Positions 1-8,399 of a stretch of 64,000 nt of DNA are shown here, one piece after another. The stretch covers positions 1,883,501-1,947,500 of the forward strand of contig JAQIIU010000002.1 in NCBI GenBank assembly GCA_036946625.1, in the 5' to 3' direction. The position numbers and the translations under genes were made by a program. The notes beneath the pieces were generated by a model. The model worked only from the letters and a program-made list of their open reading frames with translations. It was not told the DNA's origin and did not search any database. Within the stretch, counting starts at the first letter, position 1, and every line of letters begins with the position of its first letter. Source of the stretch: Methylorubrum populi. Its GTDB lineage: Bacteria; Pseudomonadota; Alphaproteobacteria; Rhizobiales; Beijerinckiaceae.

Positions 1-371
1 CTCGGGTCGGCTTCGGCCGGCACCTGCCGGAGCACGATCCCTGGCGCTTCGACAGCGCCCGGCAGATCGCCGCGGGCGAGGCCGACGCCGCCCTGTGGCT
101 CGCCTCGCTGCCCGCTCCGCGCCCGGACTGGCTCGGCCGCCTGCCCACGGTCGCCATCGTCGGCGAGGGCTCGCCCGAGGCCGCGGGCGAGACCGCGGAG
201 GTCGTCATCACCGTGGGCGTGCCCGGCGAGAGCGTCGGCGGCGCGCTCTGGAACGAGCGGCGCGGCGTCATCGCCTATGCCGAGCCGAAAGCCGCCGCCG
301 AGGCGCCGACCGCTTCCGGCGTGCTCGCCCGCATCCGCGACCGCCTCATCGAGAAGGGTGTCTCATGCTGA
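1..371 (+). CDS. fhcB: FhcB, formyltransferase/hydrolase complex subunit B (3' end)
   Basis: This is the C-terminal part of a gene that begins before the window; the reading frame starts at base 3 and stops with TGA at 369-371. About 122 residues are visible and show no catalytic motif I can name. I assign it from position: it directly precedes fhcA, fhcD and fhcC, and in methylotrophs with H4MPT-linked C1 oxidation the fourth subunit of the Fhc complex, FhcB, is related to formylmethanofuran dehydrogenase subunit B. It overlaps the fhcA start by 7 bases, which indicates translational coupling. FhcB is needed for the complex that turns formyl-H4MPT into formate in the cytoplasm. Confidence 0.75.
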   Translation, partial: RVGFGRHLPEHDPWRFDSARQIAAGEADAALWLASLPAPRPDWLGRLPTVAIVGEGSPEAAGETAEVVITVGVPGESVGGALWNERRGVIAYAEPKAAAEAPTASGVLARIRDRLIEKGVSC

Positions 372-2011
372 CCCGTATCCACGGCGGACGGGTGGTCGAT
401 CCCACGGTCGGGCGCGACGCTGTCGGCGACGTCTGGATCGAGGACGGCCGCGTCGTCGCCGCGAGCGACCGTTCCCCCGACCAGACGATCGACGCCGCCG
501 GCTGCGTGGTGATGGCCGGCGGCGTCGAGGTCCACTCGCACATCGCCGGCGGCAACGTGGTGATGAGCCGCCTGCTCCTGCCCGACCTCTACGTCAGCGA
601 GTCGGCGCCCGACGGCCACCCCTTCGCCCATGCCGGCGGCTCGGGAAGCTGGATCGGCGCCAACTACGCGCGGATGGGCTACACCACCGCGGTCGAGCCG
701 GCCCTGCCGCCCTCGAACGCGCTCGCGACCCATCTCGAACTCGCCGACATCCCGCTGCTCGACCGCGGCGGGCTGGCGGTGCTCGGCAACGACGACCACC
801 TGCTCCAGTTCCTGCGCGACGGCGAGGGCAGGAACGCCGTTCGCGACCTCGTGCAGCAGACGCTGGCCCATGCGCGGGGCTTGGGCGTCAAGTGCATCAA
901 CGCGGGCGGCGCCTCGGCCTTCAAGGACGGCGTGCTGAAGCTCGGCCTCGACGACGAGATCCCCTGCTACGGGCTGTCCACGCGCACGATCATGTCGGCG
1001 CTGCTCGATGCGGTCGAAGAAATCGGCGTGCCGCACCCGCTGCACGTCCACTGCAACAACCTGGGCTTGCCCGGCGCCGACGACTCGCTCGTCGCGACGC
1101 TGGAGGCGGCGGAGGGGCGGCGCATCCACTTCGCCCACGCCCAGTTCTACGCCTACGGCGTGGTCGATCCCGAGAATCCGATGACCGGCGGATTCCGCTC
1201 GGCGGCCGAGCGCATCAACGCGGCGATGGAGGCCCACCCCAACGCGACCTACGACGTGGGTCAGGTGGTGTTCGGCCAGACGGTGACGATCTCGCTCGAC
1301 ATCCTGCGCCAGTTCGGCGGCCGGAAGGGGGCCAAGCCCAGGAAATGGGTGCTCTCGGCGGGCGATGCCGAGGGCGGCGGCGTGGTGCCGTTCCTCTACC
1401 GGCCGCGCGGGCCGGTCTCGTCGCTGCAATGGGCGATCGGCCTCGAACTGATGCTGCTCTCGAGGAACCCCGAGCGCACCATCCTCACCACCGACCACCC
1501 GAACGGCGGCGTCTTCACCGAGTATCCGCGCATCATCCACCTGCTGATGGATGCCGAGGAGCGGGCGAAGGAGATCGCGACGCTGCCGGCGGTCGTCGGC
1601 GAGCGTTCCGGCTTGGCCGGTATCGAACGCGAGTACACGTTCGGCGAGATCGCCCAGCTCACCCGCTCGGGGCCTGCCAAGCTCCTGGGCCTGACCGACC
1701 GCGGCCACCTGCGGGAGGGCGCCAAGGCCGATGTCGCGATCTACCGCGACGAGAAGGACCGCACGGCGATGTTTTCGCGGGCCAAGCTCGTATTGAAGGA
1801 CGGGAAGGCGATCGTCGAGGACGGCGAGGTCGTGGCCTGGGGCCCGGGCAAGACGCTCTCGCTCGACGTCGAGGCCGATGCCGGCATGGAAAGGCGGGCG
1901 GACGCCTACCTGCAGGACCGCTTCGGCGCCGGGCTCGACACCTTCGCGGTGCCGGACGCCGCGTTCCCGGAGAACACCGGGACGTTCGAAGACGTGGCAT
2001 GCCGGGCGTGA
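365..2011 (+). CDS. fhcA: FhcA, formyltransferase/hydrolase complex subunit A
   Basis: Protein of 548 aa related to formylmethanofuran dehydrogenase subunit A, an amidohydrolase-fold protein. An N-terminal metal-binding His-x-His is visible (H57 and H59 in the VEVHSHIAGG segment) and further conserved segments follow (HVHCNNLG, HFAHAQFYAYG, TTDHPNGG). In methylotrophs FhcA hydrolyses the formyl group carried on methofuran to formate, working in a complex with FhcB, FhcC and FhcD. I chose the ATG at 365 because it overlaps the fhcB stop and gives a protein starting MLTRIHGG; an upstream extension in this frame lies inside fhcB. Only 13 bases separate it from fhcD, so it is one operon. Confidence 0.93.
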   Translation: MLTRIHGGRVVDPTVGRDAVGDVWIEDGRVVAASDRSPDQTIDAAGCVVMAGGVEVHSHIAGGNVVMSRLLLPDLYVSESAPDGHPFAHAGGSGSWIGANYARMGYTTAVEPALPPSNALATHLELADIPLLDRGGLAVLGNDDHLLQFLRDGEGRNAVRDLVQQTLAHARGLGVKCINAGGASAFKDGVLKLGLDDEIPCYGLSTRTIMSALLDAVEEIGVPHPLHVHCNNLGLPGADDSLVATLEAAEGRRIHFAHAQFYAYGVVDPENPMTGGFRSAAERINAAMEAHPNATYDVGQVVFGQTVTISLDILRQFGGRKGAKPRKWVLSAGDAEGGGVVPFLYRPRGPVSSLQWAIGLELMLLSRNPERTILTTDHPNGGVFTEYPRIIHLLMDAEERAKEIATLPAVVGERSGLAGIEREYTFGEIAQLTRSGPAKLLGLTDRGHLREGAKADVAIYRDEKDRTAMFSRAKLVLKDGKAIVEDGEVVAWGPGKTLSLDVEADAGMERRADAYLQDRFGAGLDTFAVPDAAFPENTGTFEDVACRA

Positions 2012-2024
2012 TGGAACGGAATCG

Positions 2025-2960
2025 ATGAGCGACCTCACCCTCAACGGCATCAAGGTCGAGGACACCTTCGCCGAGGCCTTCGACGTCGCGGGCACCGCGA
2101 TCGTCGTCACCAACGACACGCCGAAATGGGCGATGATCGCGGCGACGGTGATGACGGGCTTCGCCACCTCGGTGATCGGCTGCGGCGCCGAGGCCGGCAT
2201 CGATGCCGAACTGTCCCCGGACGAGACCCCGGACGGACGCCCCGGCGTGCGCATCCTGCTGTTCGGCTTCGAGCCGAACGGACTGAAGGACCAACTGCTC
2301 AAGCGCGTCGGCCAGTGCATCCTCACCTGCCCCGGCACCGCCTGCTACGCCGGCGTCGAAGGCCCCACGAAAATCAGGCTCGGCGGCGCGATCCGCTATT
2401 TCGGCGACGGCTTCGCGGTCGCCAAGCGGCTGCCGGATGCGCAGGGCAGGATGCGCCGCTACTGGCGGATTCCCGTCATGGACGGCGAGTTCCTGTGCGA
2501 GGATTCGACCCGCGCGGTCGACGGCGCGGTCGGCGGCGGCAACCTGCTGTTCCTCGGCCGCAAGCACGCCGACACCCTCGTCGTCGCCGAGATCGCGGTC
2601 GAGGCGGCGCGTGCCGTGCCCGGCGCGATCCTGCCCTTCCCCGGCGGCATCGTCCGCTCCGGCTCGAAGGTCGGCGGCCGCACCAAGGGCATGATGGCCT
2701 CGACCAACGATGCCTACTGCCCGACGCTCAAAGGTCGGGCCGGCTCGGCGCTGCCGCCCGAATGCGGCGTGGTGCTGGAAATCGTCATCGACGCGCTGAC
2801 CTCGGCGGCCGTCGCCGAGTCGATGCGCGCGGCGCTGCACGCGGCGACCGAGATCGGCGCGAGGCACGGGCTGGTCGCGGTCACCGCCGGCAATTACGGC
2901 GGCAATCTCGGCCGGCACCACTACCACCTCCGCGACCTGTTGGAGAAACCCGCCGCATGA
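2025..2960 (+). CDS. fhcD: FhcD, formyl-methofuran:H4MPT formyltransferase
   Basis: Protein of 311 aa, close to the length of archaeal formylmethanofuran:tetrahydromethanopterin formyltransferase (Ftr). The N-terminus MSDLTLNGIKVEDTFAEAF and the segments TCPGTACYAG and NYGGNLGRHH are typical of the family. In Methylobacterium this subunit moves the formyl group from formyl-H4MPT to the methofuran-type cofactor, where FhcA releases formate. The ATG at 2025 follows the fhcA stop by 13 bases, and fhcC starts 10 bases after its own stop. Regulation cannot be read from the sequence because the operon promoter lies outside the window. Confidence 0.94.
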   Translation: MSDLTLNGIKVEDTFAEAFDVAGTAIVVTNDTPKWAMIAATVMTGFATSVIGCGAEAGIDAELSPDETPDGRPGVRILLFGFEPNGLKDQLLKRVGQCILTCPGTACYAGVEGPTKIRLGGAIRYFGDGFAVAKRLPDAQGRMRRYWRIPVMDGEFLCEDSTRAVDGAVGGGNLLFLGRKHADTLVVAEIAVEAARAVPGAILPFPGGIVRSGSKVGGRTKGMMASTNDAYCPTLKGRAGSALPPECGVVLEIVIDALTSAAVAESMRAALHAATEIGARHGLVAVTAGNYGGNLGRHHYHLRDLLEKPAA

Positions 2961-2970
2961 GGACTCCACG

Positions 2971-3768
2971 ATGAGCACGCTGAGACTGCGCGGTGAGCCG
3001 CCGGAGCGCGTCGATCTCCTCGACGTCACGCCGCTGGCGCTCAGGGGCCTGTCCGAGGCCGAGGCGGGCCGGCTCGCGATCGGCACCAGCCGCCGCGGCC
3101 TGACGCTCGGCGACCTGTTCGAGATCCGCCTCGACGGCTCCGACGGCCTCGTGATCGAGGGCGGCTCGTCCCGGCTCGACCGGGTCGGCGCGGCGCTCTC
3201 GGAGGGCGCGATCCGGGTCGAGGGCGATGTCGGCCAGCGGCTGGCCGAGGGCATGGCGGCGGGCACGCTCACGGTGACGGGTTCGGCCGGCCCCTACGCC
3301 GCCACCGGCGCCACCGGCGGCACCATCACCATCGAGGGCGATGCCGGGGATCACGCGGGCGGCGCGGTCTACGCCGCCAGGGCCGGGCTCGACGGCGCGA
3401 CGCTCGTCGTCAAGGGCCGGGCCGGCGACCATCTCGGCGACCGCATGCGCCGCGGCATGATCCTGGCGGCCTCGGCCGGCGCCTATGCGGGCTCCCGCAT
3501 GATCGCCGGCACGATCGTCGTCTCCGGGGCGCTCGGCGACCATCCGGGCTACGGCATGCGCCGCGGCACGCTGATCGCGGGCAGCCACGGCGCCTTGCTG
3601 CCGACCTTCGTCGAGACCGGCACGCCGGATCTGGTCTTCGTCCGCCTGCTGGCCCGGAGCCTCAAGCGACTCGGCGCGGCCCAGGCCGGCCTGATCGGCG
3701 GCACGCTGCGGCGCTACTCCGGCGATCTCGCGACGCTCGGCAAGGGGGAGCTGTTCGTGCCGGCCTGA
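2971..3768 (+). CDS. fhcC: FhcC, formyltransferase/hydrolase complex subunit C
   Basis: Protein of 265 aa related to formylmethanofuran dehydrogenase subunit C. Its middle (roughly residues 60-210) is a series of glycine-rich turns of the GxxxGxxxxxG type (GDVGQRLAEGMAAG, GDAGDHAGG, GRAGDHLGDRMRRG, GALGDHPGYGMRRG), the repeat expected for the beta-helical FwdC/FmdC/GltS-C-terminal fold. It is a structural subunit of the Fhc complex. It is the last gene of the operon: the next 350 bases contain no gene apart from a dispersed repeat. Confidence 0.93.
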   Translation: MSTLRLRGEPPERVDLLDVTPLALRGLSEAEAGRLAIGTSRRGLTLGDLFEIRLDGSDGLVIEGGSSRLDRVGAALSEGAIRVEGDVGQRLAEGMAAGTLTVTGSAGPYAATGATGGTITIEGDAGDHAGGAVYAARAGLDGATLVVKGRAGDHLGDRMRRGMILAASAGAYAGSRMIAGTIVVSGALGDHPGYGMRRGTLIAGSHGALLPTFVETGTPDLVFVRLLARSLKRLGAAQAGLIGGTLRRYSGDLATLGKGELFVPA

Positions 3769-3885
3769 TCGGCACGATTTCTCCCGGAGCCGCCGACAGG
3801 TCGCAGAAAAATGACTTGTAGACTTGCCACATCATCCTACCTTGATTCGGGCCGAGGCGCAGGGCACTGATCCGTTTCGCCTCTG

Positions 3886-4105
3886 AGAGCCTGTTTGACT
3901 GCAGTGATCCCATCTCGCCCCTCATCCTGAGGTGCCGCGTGAGCGGCCTCGAAGGGTGCTCCAGATCCCGCGCGATTCCTGGAGCACCCTTCGAGGCCTC
4001 CGCTGCGCTCCGGCACCTCAGGATGAGGGTTCAGGATGGGAGTAGGATCTTCCTCTCGCCTTGCCGTTGCCTGACGAAGACACGGTGGCCGGTCAAACAG
4101 GCTCT
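3886..4105. repeat. Repeat A, copy 1 (about 220-bp palindromic element)
   Basis: The element is bounded by a perfect 14-bp inverted repeat (AGAGCCTGTTTGAC at 3886-3899 and its complement at 4092-4105). Inside it lies a long imperfect palindrome whose arms start with CCTCATCCTGAGGTGC and CTCGAAGGGTGCTCCAG. Nearly identical copies lie at 16110-16327 and 55779-55996. No coding capacity is seen. It fills most of the spacer between fhcC and the next gene and may act as a transcription end or as a non-autonomous mobile element; both are inference. Confidence 0.9.
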
Positions 4106-4123
4106 GACGAATCGAGGCCGCGC

Positions 4124-4330
4124 GTGTTCCTGCTCCTGTCCGTCTGCCTGATCGCCCAACCCGCCCGGTGTCACGAGGAGCGGATCAATCTCTCCTACGA
4201 CAACCCGAACCCGTTTCTGTGCCTGCGCAACGCGCAGAGCACCCTGGCGGCGTGGCAGGAGGAGCATCCCGATCATCACGTGAAGAGCTGGCGCTGCGCT
4301 CCCAGGGGCAGCGTCCCGAACGACCTGTGA
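4124..4330 (+). CDS. Small exported hypothetical protein
   Basis: Short gene of 68 codons read from a GTG at 4124, directly downstream of repeat A. The N-terminus is a hydrophobic stretch (VFLLLSVCLIAQPARC) that looks like a signal peptide, followed by a short mature part with Asn, His and two Cys (PFLCLRNAQ and WRCAPRG). An ATG at 4061 in the same frame lies inside the repeat and would put 21 odd residues before the signal peptide, so I prefer the GTG. I do not recognise a family. Real existence is likely but not certain. Confidence 0.5.
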   Translation: MFLLLSVCLIAQPARCHEERINLSYDNPNPFLCLRNAQSTLAAWQEEHPDHHVKSWRCAPRGSVPNDL

Positions 4331-4397
4331 CCCGCTTGAGGCGCCGTCCCGGCGGTGACATGGTCCGCCCGCCGCCCCCGCGGCGGAGACGGAGACC

Positions 4398-6035
4398 ATG
4401 CGCTCGCTGAAAGTCCGGTTCGCCCTGCTGCTCGGCGGCACCGCGTTGCTGGCGCTGCTGGCCGCCGCCGGCGTGCTCTGGTCGATCCGGCTGACCGAGA
4501 ATGCGATCGACCGCACGCTGGCCGCCCAGCACCGGCTGGAGCTTCTCTCCGAACTCTCGGGCCGGCTGGCGCAGTACGGCTTCGCCGCCATCGAGAGCGT
4601 CGCCAATCCGGACGCGCCGCCCGAGGCGCTGTCGGTGACCCGCGACCGGGTCGATCAGGCGCTCAACGAGGTGGACGACGCCCTCGGCAACGGCATGGCG
4701 ACGAGCACCGACCCGCAGGACCGGATCCGGTACGTCGCCCGCACCCGGCCGCTCGCCAACGTGCGCGCGGCGCGGGCGATGCTCGACCGGCAGGTCACCC
4801 TGGTCCGGCGGGAGAGCGATCCGGAGCGGCGCAAGACCGCGATGCAGGGCGCGCTCAACGCCTTCGGCGCCATGACGGGGCCGCCGCTCTCCCTGCTGAT
4901 CGAGGCCGAGCGGCGCAGCATGACCGCCGGCTCGGAGGCCGCCCGCACCCTGTCGCAACGGCTCACCGCCGCCTCGCTCGCGGCGGTCGCGCTGGCCCTC
5001 GCCTTCGTGGGCGTGCTCTACCGCTCGGTGACCCGTCCGACGCTGGCGCGGATCGAGGAGGTGCGCCGCGCGGCCGGCGCCATCGGCAGCGGTGCGCTCG
5101 AGACCCGGCTCTCGGTCGAGACCCGCGACGAACTCGGGCTCCTGGTGGCGAACGTCAACCGCATGGCCGCCCGGCTCGCCCGCCGCGAGGGGCGGCTCGC
5201 CGCCGACCGGGCCGCCCTGGAGGACACGGTGCAGGCCCGCACCGCCGACCTGCGCGCGGCCAACGAGCGGCTGGAGGTGGTGGACCGCTCCCGCCGCCGC
5301 TTCTTCGCCGATGTCAGCCACGAACTGCGCACGCCGCTCACCGTGATCCTGGGCGAATGCGACCTCGCGCAACGGTCGGCGGAGCGCGCCGCCGGGCGAG
5401 CCATGGATCACGGACCCGTCTTCGTCACCATCCGCAAGCGGGCCCAGCGCCTCAAGCGCCGGGTCGAGGATCTCCTGCGCGTCGCCCGCTCGGAATCCGG
5501 CCAGATCGAGCTCGACCGGCGCAGCGTGAGCGCGGTGGCGGTGCTCGGCGACGCCGTGGACGGCGCCGGCTCCGAGGCCGCCCGCCGCCGGGTCGAGCTG
5601 ACCCTGGAGCCGGGCGACCACGACATCGAGATCAGCGCCGACCCGGAATGGCTGCGCCAGGTGGTCGAGAGCCTGATCGACAACGCCCTGCGCCACGCCA
5701 CCGGCCTGACGCGCATCGTCGTGTCCCTGAGCGAGCGGAGCGGCCCGCAGGGCCACCGCGCCCTGATCGCGATCGAGGATGACGGCCCCGGCTTCCCCGA
5801 GCCCGGCGCGGGATTGTTCGAGCGCTTCCGCCGCGAGGCCCGATCGGGAGAAGCGGGTTTCGGCATCGGTTTGGCCCTGGCGCGATGGGTCGTCGAGCGC
5901 CATGATGGCACGATCGGCCTCGGCAGGGCCGAGCACGGAAGCGGCGCCCGGGTGGTCCTCGACCTGCCCTCGCTCGATTCCGATGCCGGGACGGGACGAA
6001 ACGGGGCGGGACACGAGAGGATCGGCGCCGCATGA
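4398..6035 (+). CDS. Membrane sensor histidine kinase
   Basis: Protein of 545 aa. A first membrane helix at about residues 8-30, a periplasmic region of about 160 residues and a second helix at about 191-209 are followed by a HAMP region (about 210-265). The HisKA box FFADVSHELRTPL holds the phospho-accepting His308. The ATPase domain shows the N box (LIDNALRHA), the G1 box (EDDGPGF) and the G2 box (GFGIGLALA). Its last codons overlap the start of the response regulator by 4 bases, so the two form a two-component pair. The signal is not evident. It sits between the fhc and pqq clusters, so a role in C1 metabolism is possible but unproven. Confidence 0.92.
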   Translation: MRSLKVRFALLLGGTALLALLAAAGVLWSIRLTENAIDRTLAAQHRLELLSELSGRLAQYGFAAIESVANPDAPPEALSVTRDRVDQALNEVDDALGNGMATSTDPQDRIRYVARTRPLANVRAARAMLDRQVTLVRRESDPERRKTAMQGALNAFGAMTGPPLSLLIEAERRSMTAGSEAARTLSQRLTAASLAAVALALAFVGVLYRSVTRPTLARIEEVRRAAGAIGSGALETRLSVETRDELGLLVANVNRMAARLARREGRLAADRAALEDTVQARTADLRAANERLEVVDRSRRRFFADVSHELRTPLTVILGECDLAQRSAERAAGRAMDHGPVFVTIRKRAQRLKRRVEDLLRVARSESGQIELDRRSVSAVAVLGDAVDGAGSEAARRRVELTLEPGDHDIEISADPEWLRQVVESLIDNALRHATGLTRIVVSLSERSGPQGHRALIAIEDDGPGFPEPGAGLFERFRREARSGEAGFGIGLALARWVVERHDGTIGLGRAEHGSGARVVLDLPSLDSDAGTGRNGAGHERIGAA

Positions 6036-6742
6036 CGACGACGCGCGTATTGATCGTCGAGGACGACATCGACATCCGCGCCATCCTGGCGCGCGGCCTG
6101 GAGGCGGAAGGGTTTTCCGTCGGCGTGGCGGGCCGGGTCGAGGACGCGCTCAGCGCCGCCCGCGACGACGCCCCCGAAGCCGTGGTGCTCGACATCACCC
6201 TGCCGGACGGCTCGGGCCACGACGTCTGCCGCTCCTTGCGCGAGGGCGGCTATCCCGGCGCGATCCTTTTCTTGAGCGCCCGCGACGAGGTGCGCGACCG
6301 GGCCGAGGGGCTCGCCCTCGGCGCCGACGACTACATCGTCAAGCCGTTCGTGTTCGACGAGCTGCTCGCCCGCCTCCAGACCCACCTGCTGCGCCGCCGC
6401 GAGGCGGACACCCCGCGCACCGTCTTCACCGCCGGCCGCCTGACCCTCGACGTCAACATCCGGCAAGTGAGCTTCGGCGAGGCCTCGGCCCGGCTCACCC
6501 CGCGGGAGGCGGAACTGCTCGCCCTGCTGATGCAGGAGGTGAACCGGCCGATCTCGCGGGGCGAAATCTTCGACCGGCTCTGGGCGAGCCAGGGCGGGCT
6601 CTCGCTCAACGTGGTCGATGTCTATGTCGGCTACCTGCGCTCGAAGCTCTCGGATTTCGTGCGGCTCGGCGGCCCCGTCATCGTCACGGTGCGGGGCAAG
6701 GGCTTCATGCTCGACCTGCGCGGCCAGGATTTCCGCCACTGA
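6032..6742 (+). CDS. OmpR/PhoB-type response regulator
   Basis: Protein of 236 aa. The receiver domain has the acidic pair in VEDD, the phospho-acceptor D54 (VVLDITLPDG) and the conserved K104 (ADDYIVKPF). The C-terminal half (about 130-230) is a winged-helix DNA-binding domain of OmpR type (LTPREAELLALL, then VVDVYVGYLRSKL). It starts at an ATG overlapping the kinase stop (ATGA), so the pair is translationally coupled. Its stop codon TGA at 6740-6742 is also the first three bases of a dispersed repeat (repeat B). Confidence 0.93.
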   Translation: MTTTRVLIVEDDIDIRAILARGLEAEGFSVGVAGRVEDALSAARDDAPEAVVLDITLPDGSGHDVCRSLREGGYPGAILFLSARDEVRDRAEGLALGADDYIVKPFVFDELLARLQTHLLRRREADTPRTVFTAGRLTLDVNIRQVSFGEASARLTPREAELLALLMQEVNRPISRGEIFDRLWASQGGLSLNVVDVYVGYLRSKLSDFVRLGGPVIVTVRGKGFMLDLRGQDFRH

Positions 6743-6909
6743 TACCGTTTCCGATCGATCGCTTCGGGTTTGGCCCCCTCCGTCATCGCGAGCGGCCGCG
6801 AAGCGATCCAGGGCGCAGACAGGTCCGGAAAGGTCGCGCCCTGGATTGCTTGCGCCGAGCCTCGCAAGGACGCAGGACAGGCCGAACGCATCGACCGGAT
6901 GGCGTATCA
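6740..6909. repeat. Repeat B, copy 1 (about 170 bp)
   Basis: The element starts with TGATACCGTTTCCGATCGAT and ends with GTATCA, so its tips TGATAC/GTATCA are inverted. The interior has pairs of short inverted segments (CCAGGGCGC/GCGCCCTGG; GAAGCGATC). Full or partial copies lie at 12781, 15176, 15962, 31351 and 57958. The first three bases are the stop codon of the response regulator gene. The remaining bases up to pqqA (6910-7127) contain no gene and should carry the pqqA promoter and leader. Confidence 0.85.
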
Positions 6910-7127
6910 GGCCCGCGACATTTCGCGCCCCGACGAAAGTCCATCCCGCGCCTCACGCGAACCCGGCCCGAACCTGGGAAGAAGCGGCAAGGGAGCCCTT
7001 GCGGGCGGGGCCGGAATTGGCGATATACCTCCGGCGTACGAAACGCGTGCGCCGTCAGAATCTTACGATCCTCTTAAACAATTGGATCGAAGGCTCCTGG
7101 CGTTCCATAATGTCGAGGAGAGACACC

Positions 7128-7217
7128 ATGAAGTGGGCCGCCCCCATCGTTTCCGAGATCTGCGTCGGCATGGAAGTCACGAGCTACGAGTCGGCCGAGA
7201 TCGACACCTTCAACTAA
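7128..7217 (+). CDS. pqqA: PqqA, PQQ precursor peptide
   Basis: Peptide of 29 residues (MKWAAPIVSEICVG then MEVTSYESAEIDTFN). It holds the invariant Glu16 and Tyr20 (E-x-x-x-Y) that PqqE cross-links and the later enzymes convert to pyrroloquinoline quinone. A good ribosome site (GAGGAGAG at 7115-7122) precedes the ATG. pqqB starts 64 bases downstream, a gap typical of this operon, where pqqA is usually transcribed far more than the enzymes. The peptide is only the scaffold; no other function is expected. Confidence 0.97.
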   Translation: MKWAAPIVSEICVGMEVTSYESAEIDTFN

Positions 7218-7281
7218 GGTGTCCTGCAACTGACGTGATCGGAGCCGGGTCGCAGGTCGCGGGCAGCAGCGGGTTCTCACC

Positions 7282-8181
7282 ATGCATGTCGTGATCCTCG
7301 GCTCGGCGGCGGGCGGCGGCGTTCCCCAGTGGAACTGCCGCTGCCCCGTCTGCTCCCTGGCCTGGGCGGGCGACGCCAGGGTCAAGCCGCGCACGCAGTC
7401 GAGCATCGCGGTCTCCCCCGACGGGGAGCGCTGGCTCCTGCTGAACGCCTCCCCCGATATCCGCCAGCAGATTCAGGCCAATCCGCCCCTGCATCCGCGG
7501 ACAGGCCTGCGCCACTCGCCGATCCACGCGGTTCTGTTGACCAACGGCGACGTCGATCACGTCGCGGGCCTGCTGACCCTGCGCGAGGGCCAGCCCTTCA
7601 CGCTCTACGCCACTCCCGGCATCCTGGCCTCCGTCTCGGACAACCGCGTCTTCGACGTGATGGCCGCCGACGTGGTGCAGCGGCGGACGATTGCCCTGAA
7701 CCAGGCCTTCGAGCCGGTGCCCGGACTTTCGGTGACGCTGTTCGCCGTACCGGGCAAGGTGCCGCTCTGGCTGGAGGATGCCTCGATGCGGATCGGGGCG
7801 GAGACCGAGACCACCGTCGGCACGATGATCGAGGCGGGCGGCAAACGCCTCGCCTACATTCCCGGCTGCGCCCGGGTGACCGAGGATCTGAAGGCCCGCG
7901 TCGCGGGGGCCGACGCGCTCCTGTTCGACGGCACCGTGCTGGAGGACGACGACATGATCCGCGCCGGCGTCGGCACCAAGACCGGCTGGCGCATGGGCCA
8001 TGTCCAGATCAACGGCGAGACCGGCTCGATCGCCTCGTTCGCGGATGCCGAGATCGGCCGGCGGGTTTTGATCCACATCAACAACACCAACCCGATCCTG
8101 GTCGAGGACTCGCCCGAGCGCGCCGGCGTCGAGGCGCGCGGATGGACCGTTGCGCACGACGGGTTGACCCTCGATCTCTAG
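7282..8181 (+). CDS. pqqB: PqqB, PQQ biosynthesis metallo-hydrolase-fold protein
   Basis: Protein of 299 aa with a metallo-beta-lactamase fold. It starts MHVVILGSAAGGGVPQWNC, the family N-terminus, with the early Cys cluster CRCPVC and the segment LTNGDVDHVAGLL corresponding to the modified metal-binding motif. PqqB acts in PQQ synthesis; it has been proposed to hydroxylate the tyrosine of the precursor. It is the second gene of the operon. A strong hairpin follows its stop immediately and separates it from pqqCD by 218 bases. Confidence 0.96.
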   Translation: MHVVILGSAAGGGVPQWNCRCPVCSLAWAGDARVKPRTQSSIAVSPDGERWLLLNASPDIRQQIQANPPLHPRTGLRHSPIHAVLLTNGDVDHVAGLLTLREGQPFTLYATPGILASVSDNRVFDVMAADVVQRRTIALNQAFEPVPGLSVTLFAVPGKVPLWLEDASMRIGAETETTVGTMIEAGGKRLAYIPGCARVTEDLKARVAGADALLFDGTVLEDDDMIRAGVGTKTGWRMGHVQINGETGSIASFADAEIGRRVLIHINNTNPILVEDSPERAGVEARGWTVAHDGLTLDL

Positions 8182-8182
8182 G

Positions 8183-8228
8183 GCATCGTCCCGAAAGGTG
8201 GCTGCCGGCTTTCGGAAAGAGACGATGC
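8183..8228. terminator. Hairpin between pqqB and pqqCD (repeat E, copy 1)
   Basis: Two nested stems are visible: outer GCATCGTC (8183-8190) with GACGATGC (8221-8228), and inner CCGAAAG with CTTTCGG. There is no T-run, so a rho-independent terminator is not certain; it could also protect the upstream mRNA end. Related hairpins lie at 24249-24285 and 54446-54487, with a half site near 58235. Confidence 0.55.
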
Positions 8229-8399
8229 TCCGGACCGGGCGAATCTCGGCGAGACCGGTTCGGCCTGGAAATTTAATGCCGGGCCGATTATGTTTTGCGC
8301 GATACAATCGTGCGACAATCGCACGGCCCCTCGCGCGCGGCGGACCCATCTGACAAAAAGATCCAGGAAACGCGATTCAAGTCGGGGAAACCGAACGCC

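Noticed and set aside
275..2338. Long open frame on the minus strand opposite fhcA/fhcD
   Set aside because: High GC gives long shadow frames; the sequence is Arg/His/Asp-rich without domain character and the opposite strand has clear FhcA and FhcD homology.
4185..6014. 609-codon open frame opposite the histidine kinase
   Set aside because: Antisense shadow of the kinase with low-complexity Gly/Arg/Ala composition and no recognisable motif.
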